Below are positions 26,461 through 37,261 of a stretch of DNA of 64,000 nucleotides, piece by piece (position 1 is the first letter of the stretch; every line of letters starts with the position of its first letter). This DNA comes from Plantago major (taxonomy: Eukaryota > Streptophyta > Magnoliopsida > Lamiales > Plantaginaceae). Under the pieces are notes generated by a model, which saw only the letters and a list, made by a program, of their open reading frames with translations, was not told the DNA's origin and did no database searches. The stretch lies in assembly GCA_026545765.1 (NCBI GenBank), contig CM048844.1:22638237-22702236 (forward strand). Reading direction: 5' to 3'. A program made the translations under genes and the position numbers.

Positions 26461-28560
26461 CTAAGACGAGGGGCCGGGGGTATTCTGGCTCATATACAAG
26501 CGGCAGAGCTCTTCCATCCTCTGATTCATACGAGCCTGCTCATCCCTGAGATTTCCAATCTCAGTCTGGAGAGGAGTCACTGCTTCATTCACCATCTGCT
26601 CGACTTGCCCTTGTGTGTAAACACCACCATGTCCTTGAGATTGCTGCTGGAACACGGAGAAGCTCTGCGTCAGTGTCTCGCCATAACTACCAAGACCATA
26701 AACCCGACCCTTGTTGTCGGGTGGGTTGACCTGTAGAAAGATCCGGTCTTGTTCTTCCACGGACAACTCCTCACCCTCGAGCAGCCTCTCCGCAATGATC
26801 CGCTCCACCTCACTCTGTAATAGTCAAGTGTATACGAAATGAGCTACAATTTCATATTTAATTTATAATACACATGCATATACAACTGTAACACTTAGCA
26901 AATACACATACCGCAATAAGCTCGGACTTCTGGTCCACCCAAACCCCGTTCTTGAACTTCCCCATCTTCATTTTCTCTAGGCAAGTCTTGGGTTGGTTCA
27001 GGTTCAGCTAAAGAACATTATATATTGCAACAAGTAGTTAGTAAGTTGGTAGGAATGCAAACAAGTGGTAAATTGGTATAAATGAAAGCAATAAACATGT
27101 GTACAAATCATGTTGTAATAAGAACACACATATATATACTTACCGACATCTGGCGATCAGTGACAACAGCTCGTGGCCCGAAGTGATGCCTGGCAGAGCC
27201 CTTACCATCTCGCTCACCAAATTTTCTCACTTTTGTAGGGTGATCCTCGACGTGATTAATGCTCCAATACTCATGCCACATAGCCCACTCTTCGTCCCCA
27301 ATATGCCTATACTGTGGCGGCTTTTCTTCGTCTTGGTATTTTTTCATGTCAGCCACCATATGCCTATACAGGTCAGAGCCCAAACTCTCGAATGGCCACA
27401 TCCGGGAATAAGGGCCGAATGTAGTATTTTTTCTACATTCCAATTCCATTCAAAGTAAAAATTAATGCCCCAAGGGCACAATTTCAAGATAAACAATGGT
27501 GCATTTCACCCAAGCGGCTAACATACCACACAAATTGTCCTAGAATTTACTAACACAATGGTGACTAACATATCACCCAAGTAAGTGGCTAACATACCAC
27601 ACAAATTGTCCTAGAATTTACTAACACAATGGTGACTAACATATCACCCAAGTAAGTGGCTAACATACCACACAAATTGTCCTAGAATTTACTAACACAA
27701 TGGTGACTAACATATCACCCAAATAAGTGGCTAACATACCACACAAATTGTCCTAGAATTTACTAACACAATGGTGACTAACATATCACCCAAATAAGTG
27801 GCTAACATACCACACAAATTGTCCTAGAATTTATTAACACAATGGTGACTAACATATCACCCAATTAAGTGGCTAACATACCACACAAATTGTCCTAGAA
27901 TTTACTAACACAATGGTGACTAACATATCACCCAATTAAGTGGCTAACATACCACACAAATTAGTAAACTAGTTCATTAATCGATTCTCTCTACAAATAA
28001 AGCATTGTAACATTTACCACAACAAATTGTAACATTTAAGCTTACCCGAAGCTCATCAAAGTAGAAGTGCTTCGTCTCAGCCTTGAGTGTGCTCCACTTT
28101 TCGCCTCCCTGGCCCGGCAACTCCCTCCTAAGCTTGAATATCTCATGCAGGTCGTCTGAAGATTGCTGAGGCCACAACCTGCAGTTATGAATGACATATA
28201 GAAGAGTACATATATTCATTAGACAATTCATGTGACATATATAAACACTTATCTTAAGTTATGTTCTACAAATGTATATATAATACTTACTTCCTCCTGC
28301 CATTAGGGAACAACACCAACTTCCCCTCCCACGTAGCACCATCGACGATCTCGATATATGGACACCCGTCAGGCGGGTACTGTCCTGGCCCATAACCACC
28401 ACCAGACGTCCCCATGCTCGATCCACTGGGAGTCTGACTAACATGAGAGTAGTTGTCCGATCCACCAGGGCTACTCTCAGCCAAGCAGAACCTGGTCCCA
28501 CTAGAGTGAACTGTAACTACACTTTCTTTGTCGGGGCATCTACAAAAAGCACATGAAAAA
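26461..28560 (-). CDS. CACTA accessory transposase (Transposase_24/TNPA-like)
   Basis: Minus-strand exons with good splice sites: about 28287-28545 (acceptor GTAG near 28546, start uncertain), about 28048-28187 (LWPQQSSDDLHEIFKL...YFDELR), about 27143-27440 (FGPYSRMWPFESLG...DEEWAMWHEYWSINH...RHHFG), about 26914-27008 (MKMGKFKNGVWVDQKSELIA) and 26461-26818 (SEVERIIAERLLEGEE...GRVYGLGSYGETL). The WVDQKSE and GRVYGLGS blocks are typical of the plant Ptta/En/Spm second protein, which binds subterminal repeats. The last exon ends in a predicted coiled coil (EIGNLRDEQARMNQRMEEL). No stop interrupts the exons, unlike the neighbouring TNP2 gene. Exon 1 could be read in two frames; PPDGCPYIEIVDGATWEGK fits better. 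Confidence 0.7.
27514..27962. repeat. 71-base tandem repeat, about six copies
   Basis: The unit GTGGCTAACATACCACACAA... recurs every 71 bases; its TAGAATTTA word starts at 27541, 27612, 27683, 27754, 27825 and 27896. Copies differ at one or two bases only. It fills an intron of the TNPA-like gene. Confidence 0.97.
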
Positions 28561-28650
28561 CACAAACAAATTGTATTAGTATAAATGAAGACATGGATTG
28601 GCATGTAATGGGAAACGTAAGCATATAACAATTAAGATACATATACTACT

Positions 28651-30059
28651 CTACACTACACACATACTCTGATCCTCGTCGCCAATGGTTAAGTCTACAT
28701 ATATGTCTTCGTGCAGGTCAATGTACTCATCACGAGCGTCTACAGGATTTCTCGATGTTTCATCGACAACCTCTTCTTGGTACGAGTTGGTAGTTGATTT
28801 GTCCTTATGAACGCATTTCAATTCTCGGAGCGGGCTCAGATGCGTACTCAACTTCCAAATACTTCCAAAGGGGTTAAAACCATCCGCATAAAGGTCCAAT
28901 CAGACATTTCTAGTTCACCGCAAACTCCGGATAGCTCTCGTCAAGTGTTTCCATGCAGTGAGTCTAATGGATGCTCCATTCTACCTCTACCGGATTACTC
29001 TCTCCTTGTGCCACCGCATTTTATCAAAGACAAGCACTTGAAGCGCATAACCTCTTCAAACGAGGTGCTAGGGAAATACCACATTTTCTTATGTGGGAGA
29101 TTTTTCCGACGCTTTCGAGGCGCCCTCCTTGTAACGCTTGTACCGGTCCTTACCACGTAACTTGCACTTCAAGAGATCTTTATCCTCCTCCCAATAAATC
29201 ATGCACATACCCTTACAACAATCTATGGTTTCCATGGGCAACCCCATCCTCGATCTTTTTCTTCGCTTTGGTAAAAGTCAGGAACTAGGTTTAGTTATGG
29301 ACAAAGCTCCGACATTACTTGTACCCATTCATTGAAGCTCGATTGATTGTCGCCATTAGCCTTACAACTCATTAGCCGAGCCAACAATGACAATTCGGTG
29401 TGCTTACACCCCGGATAAACCGGCTTCTTTGCGGATTCCATCAAGTCGAAGAAGTCCTGATCCTCTGGATTCGGAGGCTCCTCCGCATCCCCCTCGGTTA
29501 CTGGCTCCCTGGTGTCCATGAACTCTGAACCCGCAATATCATATACCATTTGCTCAACCCGTTCATGATCATTATTAGCATCAGATGTAGAAGTATTTTG
29601 AGTACTTCCCATCACAGCTTCTGCTTTTACGCTTCCCCAAATTCTCATAATCCATGAACGGCTTGTATGTCTCACCATGAGAAGTCCATACGTCATACTC
29701 AGCTACAAACCCCTTACGTTTCAAGTGTTCCACTACCGTTTCTGGAGGTAAAAATTGCTTATTTCTACATTTATACTGGGTGCTAGGGCACTTCATCATC
29801 CCCCACTCAAACAATTAGTCTGTGTCAGTGCAAATGTAACGAAGGCATCAACCCCTTCCACAAAACTAGGTAAAACTCTGCCATTAACTATCATTTGGTA
29901 CATCCATGAACGATCGGTGTACATTGGATGATTATATAACCTGACACGTTTGAATTGATTAGATCGTATTTTTTCAACTCGATTCCCATTTCCCCATTTC
30001 TTGCATGTTATAAAGTTTTGTCTCTTACCAAAATTCTCATTACAAATAAAGCATTCCAA
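28651..30059 (-). pseudogene. TNP2-type CACTA transposase, truncated and frameshifted
   Basis: The start (29796-30059) has the transposase-associated domain: DRSWMYQMIVNGRVLPSFVEGVDAF..FAL. It continues in other frames with CPSTQYKCRNKQF, HLKRKGFVAEYDVW and HGETYKPF (29581-29814). Next come YPGCKHTELSLLARL (29295-29420), IDCCKGMCMIYWEEDKDL near 29210, KMRWHKE near 28995 and LYADGFNPFGS near 28880. Several frameshifts and stops separate these blocks. Sequence after the LYADGFNPFG motif, including the DDE catalytic core, is missing. It cannot mobilise the element alone. Confidence 0.88.
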
Positions 30060-30849
30060 CCCTTTAATACGAATTTATAAATTATAAATTACATGCATTT
30101 TACAAATGTAATCACCAAATTATATCAACACACTTCATTAATTAAATTCTCATAATTTATAATCTAGTACATGTATAAATTTATCAAGTGAAACAATTGC
30201 AAATCTTAATTAACATACTTAACATACTTAAATCAAAACTACGACATACTTAACATTATACTAATTAACAATTCAAACAATTGTACATCTCAAAGTTAAT
30301 TAACTAGCTAGTAAACATACAATTGCTTAAATTAGTCTAAATTAACTAAATTTTCCAAATATGTTAAAAAGTTAGGGTTTCAAAACGAGGTACTAAATCT
30401 TCATAATTTTACTAAATATACACCAATATCAAATTAATTAAAAGCCCAACATACTTACAAACACTAACATTATACTAAAAATTCAAATTCACAATCAATA
30501 TATATCAATTGCACATCTCAAAGGTAAAACATTACCTAATTACATCTAAACTAAGTACTATATACTCTCCATTTACATTCAATTGCTCAAATTAGTCCAA
30601 AGTAACAAAATCCTCAAATATAAAAAATTAGGGTTTACCTTCGAATCCGGAGAAATGTGCGGATGGAATTTGAAATTGACGGCAGAATTGACCTCCTTGA
30701 TTCACGAGCGTCGAATGTACACGAAGAATGGACAAAATGGTTAAGATTTGGACCGGAATGGCTTTGGGCGAAATGGGGAGAAGAAAGGAAGAAGAATGAG
30801 GAAGAAGAAAAAATGGGGAAGGAAGCATTCTGCTTCCCGTAAAAAACTG
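30060..30849. other. CACTA-2 5' leader, gene-free
   Basis: AT-rich DNA between the transposase start and the right subterminal array. A minus-strand open stretch at 30628-30828 is Phe/Leu/Ser-rich and may be leader or first-exon sequence; I do not recognise it. Confidence 0.5.
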
Positions 30850-31140
30850 AAACTCTAGCGACGGATAGACTATCCGTCGCTAGATTTTCAGTTTTCTATT
30901 ATTTTTAAAAAAAAAAAATTCTTTTTCCATTTTTTTATTTCTTTTCCCATTTTAGTCAACGAATCTAGCGACGGATAATCTATCCGTCGCTAGTTCTAAC
31001 GACGGATACGACTATCCGTCGTTAAATAAAGACGGATAAGCCTATCCGTCGTTAAACATAACGACGAAAATGCTTATCTGTCGTTAGAACTAGCGACAGA
31101 TTGTATCCGTCGCTAGAGCTAGCGATTCGTCGCTATGTTC
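30850..31140. repeat. CACTA-2 right subterminal hairpin array
   Basis: Units such as CTAGCGACGGATAATC facing TATCCGTCGCTAG, several copies, closely like the left array. Confidence 0.88.
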
Positions 31141-31173
31141 CCGTGGCTAGGAACAGGCTTTCCTGTAGTGTAG

Positions 31174-32200
31174 GCCTGGTGCCTGGAGTAGGCAATAGTG
31201 GTCCGATCTTGTGGTAGACTGATCCGTGTGCTCTAAATGTGTGGACTCCTGGTGCATTTATAAATGCTTCATCTAACGTAACTCCCATGGAAGTGAATGA
31301 GAATACATGATTATAACCACGCATATCTTTTCTAAAAGACTGCGAGTTTGATCGGTGAATAAATTATGCAATTCAGGTGGAGCTGGGATTGCAGGTAGAA
31401 GTACCTTTCCATTCTTACAACAAAAATTTTCCCTTTCCCCTTCAAATAAATGAGCCTGACAAAAATTGCAAATACTTGGCTGTCGTAACTGCAGAACTTG
31501 AAATTCTGGCGGTTCTAGAAAATCTATAGCAATATTCCAAAGATTACTGGAATTCGGTCTGAATTCAGTATCGTTGTTGTAGTCAGCATGTGAAAAATTA
31601 TCCATATTATCATTATCTACCACAGGTGCTTGTACGTCATTACCTTTAAACAATTAGAAGTGAAATAAGTGTAAGTATTGTAGTTTATAATGGCTGATGG
31701 AAAATTAGAACTGAAGTAGTTAGAGAGTTCATGGTACCGTGAGAGGTAGGACCACGTCAAGTCGATCCTTCATGTTGATTGGCAGGGACTCTGGTGAAAT
31801 CAAATGGACATTGTTGCAAGTGGGTGATGCTGGTAGTTCCAACGACTTCAGTTGAATTTGTTCCAGTAGTTGATCCTGAGGTGAGTGTGTGTGAATGAGT
31901 TCGATGTGAGCATGTATGTATTGATGTAAAATGTAAGAGTGAGAGGACTTTTTTTTTTACCTGACTGCAAGTGATGATGATTGTGCAAGTGTTCCCTGAG
32001 TGTTGATGTTCTTCGCAGCTGATAGTTTTCACGCCTTCGAGCATTCCTTGCATTTCTTTGTTCTGTTGTCATTTGTTGCCATCTTCGTCTTTGTATCTCG
32101 CGAGCTCTTGAGCGTAATCTCTCAGCTCGAACAGAATCCGTTATGTTTTACTCCATTCTGCCAGTCTGCCAGATTACTTCAACTATCAATATGAAGAATA
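31174..32200 (-). pseudogene. Helitron RepHel pseudogene, N-terminal part
   Basis: Around 31965-32165 a basic stretch reads RAREIQRRRWQQMTTEQR and ARRRENYQLRR, the usual start of plant Helitron proteins. A donor GTAAAA follows near 31962, and an acceptor CAG precedes GSTTGTNSTEVVG near 31873. A later piece (31325-31653) carries CNFCQAHLFEGERENFCC, the zinc-like CxxC block, and ends in a frameshift. A second frame (31174-31324) continues MRGYNHVFSFTSMGV and stops at the CACTA insertion after PTPGTRP. Confidence 0.82.
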
Positions 32201-32587
32201 AATTAGAATTTTGTAAAAGGAATTTTATCAAACAGTTGGAGTGCTTGAAAACTAAACACTAATTAAACACTAAGTGAAGACATTATAAATCCAATGCAAA
32301 AAAAAAAAAAATAGTAAGACCAGACATATATAGTTGAATTGAATTGATTCTATAGTGAACAAACACAAATGCAAATTGACCATGGACGGAGTATTAGTAT
32401 ACTGTGACAACTCACCTAAAAGAAGAAAATTTGAATGTTTAGAGATACCAATTAAATTCTTGAATTCATGATTTGAGGCTTTGAGTAGGAGAATGCTCGT
32501 GGATGTGTGGAAATGGCGCAAGGTGTGGAGGTGTTGATTTGAATTCTATTTGTGTCTGTTAGTTTTGCCTACTGCGTTGATAAACTA

Positions 32588-32837
32588 CTCCTTCCATTTC
32601 AGAGAAAGTGTTACATTTTAACTTTGGCCAATCGTTTTCAGCTGATTAATAAATTACTCATAAACGATAATAGTAAATTATTTAATAGAATCATAATAAA
32701 AATTTAATTACTAAATTTTCATTATATAATCTTAATAATTTATTTATTAATATCGTTTAAGAGTAAATTGTGGTCAAACGCGGAGACAGTTGACCGCAAA
32801 ATAGTAAAATGTAACACTTTTTCTAAAATGGAGGGAG
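32588..32837. mobile_element. Stowaway-type MITE
   Basis: Ends CTCCTTCCATTTCAGAGAAA and inverse TTTTCTAAAATGGAGGGAG, flanked by TA on both sides. The next blocks AGTGTTACATTTTA and TAAAATGTAACACT are also inverted. It is 250 bp and non-coding. Confidence 0.92.
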
Positions 32838-33328
32838 TATTAAACTTCATCCCCAGTCAATTTTGTGTTTCCCTGATTTTTAACTTGTAACTGAATCAAT
32901 GTTTTTAATTAGTATTAGTTTATGCTTGGGCTTGTTTGGTAGTGAGTGTATTTTGCTTAATTACAGTATGTGTCGTTGGCTTTGTAAAGCTTAATTGTGC
33001 TTAATTAACTAGCGTTGACGATTTCACTCTCGTAATTCAAAGTTGTGTTAATAATTGCAAGGACTAAAGAGGAGTTTATACTATAGTATAGTAGTATGAA
33101 CATAAAATTGACAGTGTGTTAGAAGTTAGAACCTTTAAAATTAAGGGGCTGGTGATTCTCAAAAAAAAGAAAAAAAAGGGCGGCTGAATGTTACTCCTAA
33201 AATTAGGTGTATGCTAATTTTACCGCCAAACATTGGGTCTAAGGGTGTAAAATTAGTAGCGTTTGATACACATTTAAAACAGTTACTAGAACTTAGAAGC
33301 ACCTAACTTGCTTAATTATCGACTGTTA

Positions 33329-33472
33329 GGCTCTGTTATCTTCTTCTGGACAGAACTGAATTGATCTGAACTGAACTGAACTGAATTGAATTGTAGTATA
33401 AAAAATAACTAAACATAGCTTAACTGAACTGAATTGAAATTAATGAGTTTTCATATGGAGAGAACAAAGTCT
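33329..33472. mobile_element. Tourist-like MITE, GGCTCTGTT family, copy 1
   Basis: Starts TTAGGCTCTGTTATCTTC, with GAACTGAACTGAATTGAA repeats, the core TTGTAGTATAAAAAATAACTA and a degraded right end GAGAACAAAG. Related copies lie near 34580, 35505, 35935, 48365 and 55997. The TTA/TAA flank and GGCTCTGTT terminus suggest a PIF/Harbinger MITE. Confidence 0.7.
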
Positions 33473-34579
33473 TACCTACCGATCAAGCTTTAATTCAACT
33501 TTTTCCCTAAACAATTACTCACTATTATTCCTTTCTACCTTACTCCTTTCCTATCTCTTTTTACCATTCAAATTGAACTAATCACACCCTATAAAGTATA
33601 AAACATTTAAACTTCTTAAACACCATATTTTTAGCTCACGTGCAACTCAATTAGTATTTGTTATTGTAAGAGTTTCAAGGTTATTAAAATTATTTGATTT
33701 GTTTAAAGTTAATATAATAAATGAAAAAATAAAGTTAGGGAAAATGAGTAGGTACAAAAATGTAATTGAATTGTAAATCGTATGTGAATAAAAACGGATA
33801 CTGTTTCGGTTCGACTAAAATCGTATAACAAACAGGATGAAGGATGAAGCGTGTACGTCAAATAAAGTTAAACTCCAATCGTTTCTAAACATCTGAAATG
33901 ACATTTTTTCATTTTTAGATATGTCATATAATTCAATTCTATTTACAGTTAAAACTATACATGCATTATGACCCATTTTCATATTCTCTCAAATGTATGT
34001 ATTATCAACCCACCCCGGGTTATCAGCCCGCCCTAATATATAATAATGCGCATGAAATTATGTATCGACAGGATATTTTGTTGATATACCTTGAATGCAT
34101 GTATGTAGTAGCATTAAGGTTGGTATCATAGATCACAAGAACTGCTAATTAAGCAAGTTTTGTTAACAGAAATTAGTCCGATCCATGGGATTTTAGTCCT
34201 TTATCAACTGTTAGTGCGATCCTTGGGTATGTCCGTACGTGTGAACTATTGCTCTGATAAAAATTGCGGAGCATGATAGAGAATTATGAAACATAGATAA
34301 TATCTTATAGATTATGGCTTTTAGCTAGCTGTAATCTTGTCTCCTAGGTTCCCTAACAGACAGTATTTCTTGTTTCTCCTCCATTCAGATGATGTTAGCT
34401 CAATAATGAAGGAAGATAATCAGTTGATCTATGAGCATGGGTATATGCTATTTCTATAGTTGAGCCACGTAAACTTAATGTTCTCTATTTTTCATTAAAT
34501 TTGTGTGTTTAACAGTGTCTGTCTATTTGTCTAGCTAGTGTCTGCCACTGCAATTTTCTTTTTTTTTTTAAGTAAAACA

Positions 34580-34680
34580 TGATTAATTTCAATTTAATTC
34601 CATTCATTTCAATTCTGTTTAGTTATTTTTCATACTACAAATGAATTCAGTTCAGTTCAGATAAAGAGAATAGAGCCTAA
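34580..34680. mobile_element. Tourist-like MITE, GGCTCTGTT family, partial copy 2
   Basis: Contains CATTTCAATTCTGTTTAGTT, ATTTTTCATACTACAAATGAATTCAG and the right terminus GAATAGAGCCTAA. The left half is degraded. Confidence 0.6.
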
Positions 34681-35934
34681 CATATAAATAATTCATCAAC
34701 ATATACTCCCTAAAATATTATCAAATCTTTAAAATACGTACTTTATTTCGACTTGATTTATACATGTCCGTATATCACTAATCTTACGGGGTGAATGCAA
34801 TTTTGGGACAAGGACATGAGCGGAGATAGGAGTAAGACTATGTTTTTTTAGTATGAACATAACTGAATTGAATTTAATGAGTTTTCAAACGAAAATAACA
34901 TAGCATAATTGATATCATAATTGATAGTGAGATCATATCGTTAAAATAAATTTTAAATACACATATTTTTCCATCGAAACATTTGAAAATATTAGAATCT
35001 CATACATACATAATTTGATGGCACATATTCTAACAGGATGCCGCCCCCCTTAATTTCCACCTTTCCACCACGTTTGATTCTGAGTCAAATATCGTGAAGA
35101 CAGATAGCAGTTCCTGTGTCGCACCCTTAGATAATGATAAAACTCGAACATAAAACGTGTACCATTAGCTGGTTAAAACAATTTATTCCATCCAAAGTAC
35201 CATTTATTTACCTGGAAAACTCATAAACCATGATAATTAATGATTGATGATTACAAAACTGATTCGGTAATAACAGGTGGCGAACTGACGATCAATCTGT
35301 GCTGTGCTAATTGTGGGGAAAATATCAAGTTTAAGAAGTCAATTCTTGGTGTACGGTAGCCCAACCTCTTGGATTATTAGCAATTAAACTAAACTAAATC
35401 AACCACTAATGTTACACGACCTGGCTAAACCCTTCAAGACTTGGCATCTTCTGGTTCAACTAACAGAATTATATGTTATTATTTGTTCATAATCACTATA
35501 CTTAAATTCTGTTCTCTTTATCTAAAAATTAATTAATTTCAGTTCAGTTTAAATCAGTTATAATTCAGTTCCATTCAGTTCAGATTGATTCAGATGAAGA
35601 AAACAGAAAAAAAGTATAAAATTGGATTGAGTAGCCTCATTCTCTCACAAATAATTAATTTGTAAAAGTCTTGGAGAGTTTCCAAAATATCACTCTGACT
35701 CCAACAAATAACAAAGAGTCATATCAAAACCCGCGTAGACACTTTATCTAATAGCAATAGATACAGAACACCAACTATGGGGTGAGCAAGGTGGAACATA
35801 CAATATCACGTTTTAATATACAAAAGCTGAAGATCATATATATTTTCCGTGTTCAATTGATAAACTTTTAAAATTATGTAAGAAATTGTGCACAGGTAAC
35901 TTGAAAAAACCACATTGATGCGACTAGTTTAACT

Positions 35935-36056
35935 TGATTAAAGCTCTGTTCTCTTCAACTGAAAACTCATTCAGCCTGCTCCATTCGCTTAGTTATATTT
36001 TATACTACAATTGATTCGATTCCAAGAAATTTCAGTTGAAAATAACAGAGCCTAAT
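35935..36056. mobile_element. Tourist-like MITE, GGCTCTGTT family, copy 3
   Basis: Both ends survive: AAAGCTCTGTTCTCTTCAAC at the left and GAAAATAACAGAGCCTAA at the right, around the core TTAGTTATATTTTATACTACAATTGA. A fragment of the same kind is at 35505-35605. Confidence 0.75.
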
Positions 36057-36283
36057 TATTCATGAATAATAAACAGATTTATTTTGCATCAAATTATAAT
36101 CTGAAACCAAAATTAGAATGCCACATGCATAACTTGAATCCCTATAACATGTGAAGTACAAACATGCAAAATCTATAGTTGAAAAATGTGTACTTAGTAA
36201 TGAAATATTAATAATTTGAACCAGGAGAGACCTAACACTACAAGCAGGGGCGGAACCAGGAGGGCAAGACCTAACACTACAAG

Positions 36284-36455
36284 CAGGGGCGGAACCAGGA
36301 GGGGGCATAGGGGGCGTTCGCCCCCTAAAATTTGAAAAAGAAAAAATTTATATGTAATATTTTCATTAATTTAGGATTTTGCCCCCCTAACCCCCAAAAT
36401 AACCTCGTATATATCATTTCGCCCCACCAAACTTGTAATCATGGGTCCGCCCCTG
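36284..36455. mobile_element. hAT-type MITE inserted in the CACTA-3 terminus
   Basis: Starts CAGGGGCGGAACCAGG and ends GGGTCCGCCCCTG. The 8 bases ACTACAAG flank both sides (36276-36283, 36456-36463). Those eight bases are part of a CACTA terminus. A 39-base tandem duplication at 36237-36283 repeats the left flank plus MITE start. Confidence 0.9.
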
Positions 36456-36469
36456 ACTACAAGGAAGAA

Positions 36470-36970
36470 CCACTTTGCCTCGTTTTTTTTTTTCATTTTG
36501 CCTGCGTTTCAAACCGCAGGCAATAATAATGCCTGCATTTCGACAAATGCAGGCCTGCCGCCACTGAAGGCTATGTCACTAAAGGTGAAACTGCGTTTAT
36601 TCCCAGAGCGCTGGTATAGGCAATGACCTTTTACCTGCGTTTTTCAAATGCAAGTAATGGTGAATGAAAAGCAGGCAGTATGATTAGGGTAAGGCTAGGG
36701 TTAAGGGTTAGTAAAGACTCCCTGCGTTTATAGAGAAAAGCAGGGAAAGTCATATCTTACTACAGCATTTTGCATGGAAATGCAGGTAATAGCAATGATG
36801 TTCAATAGGGTATCCTTTTTACCTGCGTTTGTTATGAAATGCAGCTAAATGTGAGCTTTATACCTGCATTTTCCTTAAAACGCAGGTGAATATTAACTTT
36901 AAAATTGCACATCCTTTAAAACGCAAGTAACTATTCTATATCTCCTTACACTAAACATAAACGCAGTTAA
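36470..36970. repeat. CACTA-3 subterminal repeats
   Basis: At least eight CCTGCGTTT/AAATGCAGG-like words in alternating orientation, for example CCTGCGTTTCAAACCGCAGG, forming small hairpins. The motif differs from that of CACTA-1 and CACTA-2. Confidence 0.82.
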
Positions 36971-37195
36971 TTAGCTAGTACCAAGTTTCATGACGCAGCA
37001 ATTTTCACCTGGCCTGTTTACTGTCCACCAGCTCAATTCTCAGGTATCCTACCATCAGCCAAGCATTTACACAAACAAATATCGAAAGGATAATTGCATC
37101 AAAACTAGATATCTCATTTACCAATTCTCAACCTCAATCCAAGCAATTCAATATAACATGCGTATGCAAGAGACGAAAATGGATACAAGATGCAT

Positions 37196-37261
37196 GGGGT
37201 GTTGGGAGAATCGAACTCGCCACCTCTCACAAAAGCGAGAGTCGTACCAGACTAAACACCC
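37196..37261 (-). tRNA. tRNA-like sequence, probable tRNA-Pro-derived pseudogene
   Basis: On the minus strand it opens GGGTGTTTAGTCTGG and closes with GTTCGATTCT and AACACCCC. The 7-base acceptor arms pair fully, the anticodon arm CTCTC/GAGAG pairs, and the T arm has one mismatch. It is 66 bases, about six short, mainly in the D loop, and the anticodon loop is not normal. GGGTGTT...AACACCC resembles plant tRNA-Pro. Confidence 0.6.

Larger units (their letters stand above)
25873..31170 (-). mobile_element. CACTA transposon (CACTA-2), 5.3 kb
   Basis: Left end CACTACAAGAAAACAAG and right end inverse GCTTTCCTGTAGTG. TAG flanks both sides (25870-25872, 31171-31173). Both subterminal zones are arrays of GCGACGGATA hairpins. 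Inside, on the minus strand, lie a degenerate TNP2-type transposase (28651-30059) and a spliced second gene with a Transposase_24 (Ptta/En/Spm) signature (26461-28560). Removing the element and one TAG rejoins the Helitron frame exactly (RP|RFLQ). Confidence 0.95.
23882..32200 (-). mobile_element. Helitron with broken Rep/helicase gene, split by CACTA-2
   Basis: Minus-strand fragments match the plant Helitron RepHel protein: N-terminal pieces at 31174-32200, the Rep nuclease region at 24367-25871 and the extreme C-terminus of the PIF1-like helicase at 23882-24364. CACTA-2 lies between the first two parts. The coordinates span only recognisable coding sequence; true 5' TC and 3' CTRR ends were not identified. 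Confidence 0.85.
33473..36230. other. Gene-free, MITE-rich stretch
   Basis: No coding family seen. Besides the listed MITE copies, 33690-33860 shares ATAATAAATGAAAAA and GGATACTGTTTC blocks with 52190-52330, another dispersed family. Confidence 0.5.

Noticed and set aside
28807..29288. Plus-strand frames inside CACTA-2
   Set aside because: Antisense to recognisable TNP2 blocks such as IDCCKGMCM; not genes.
25873..31170. Repeated GCGACGGAT arrays as a CRISPR-like or satellite array
   Set aside because: The units are in both orientations, irregularly spaced and confined to the ends of a CACTA element, so they are subterminal repeats.
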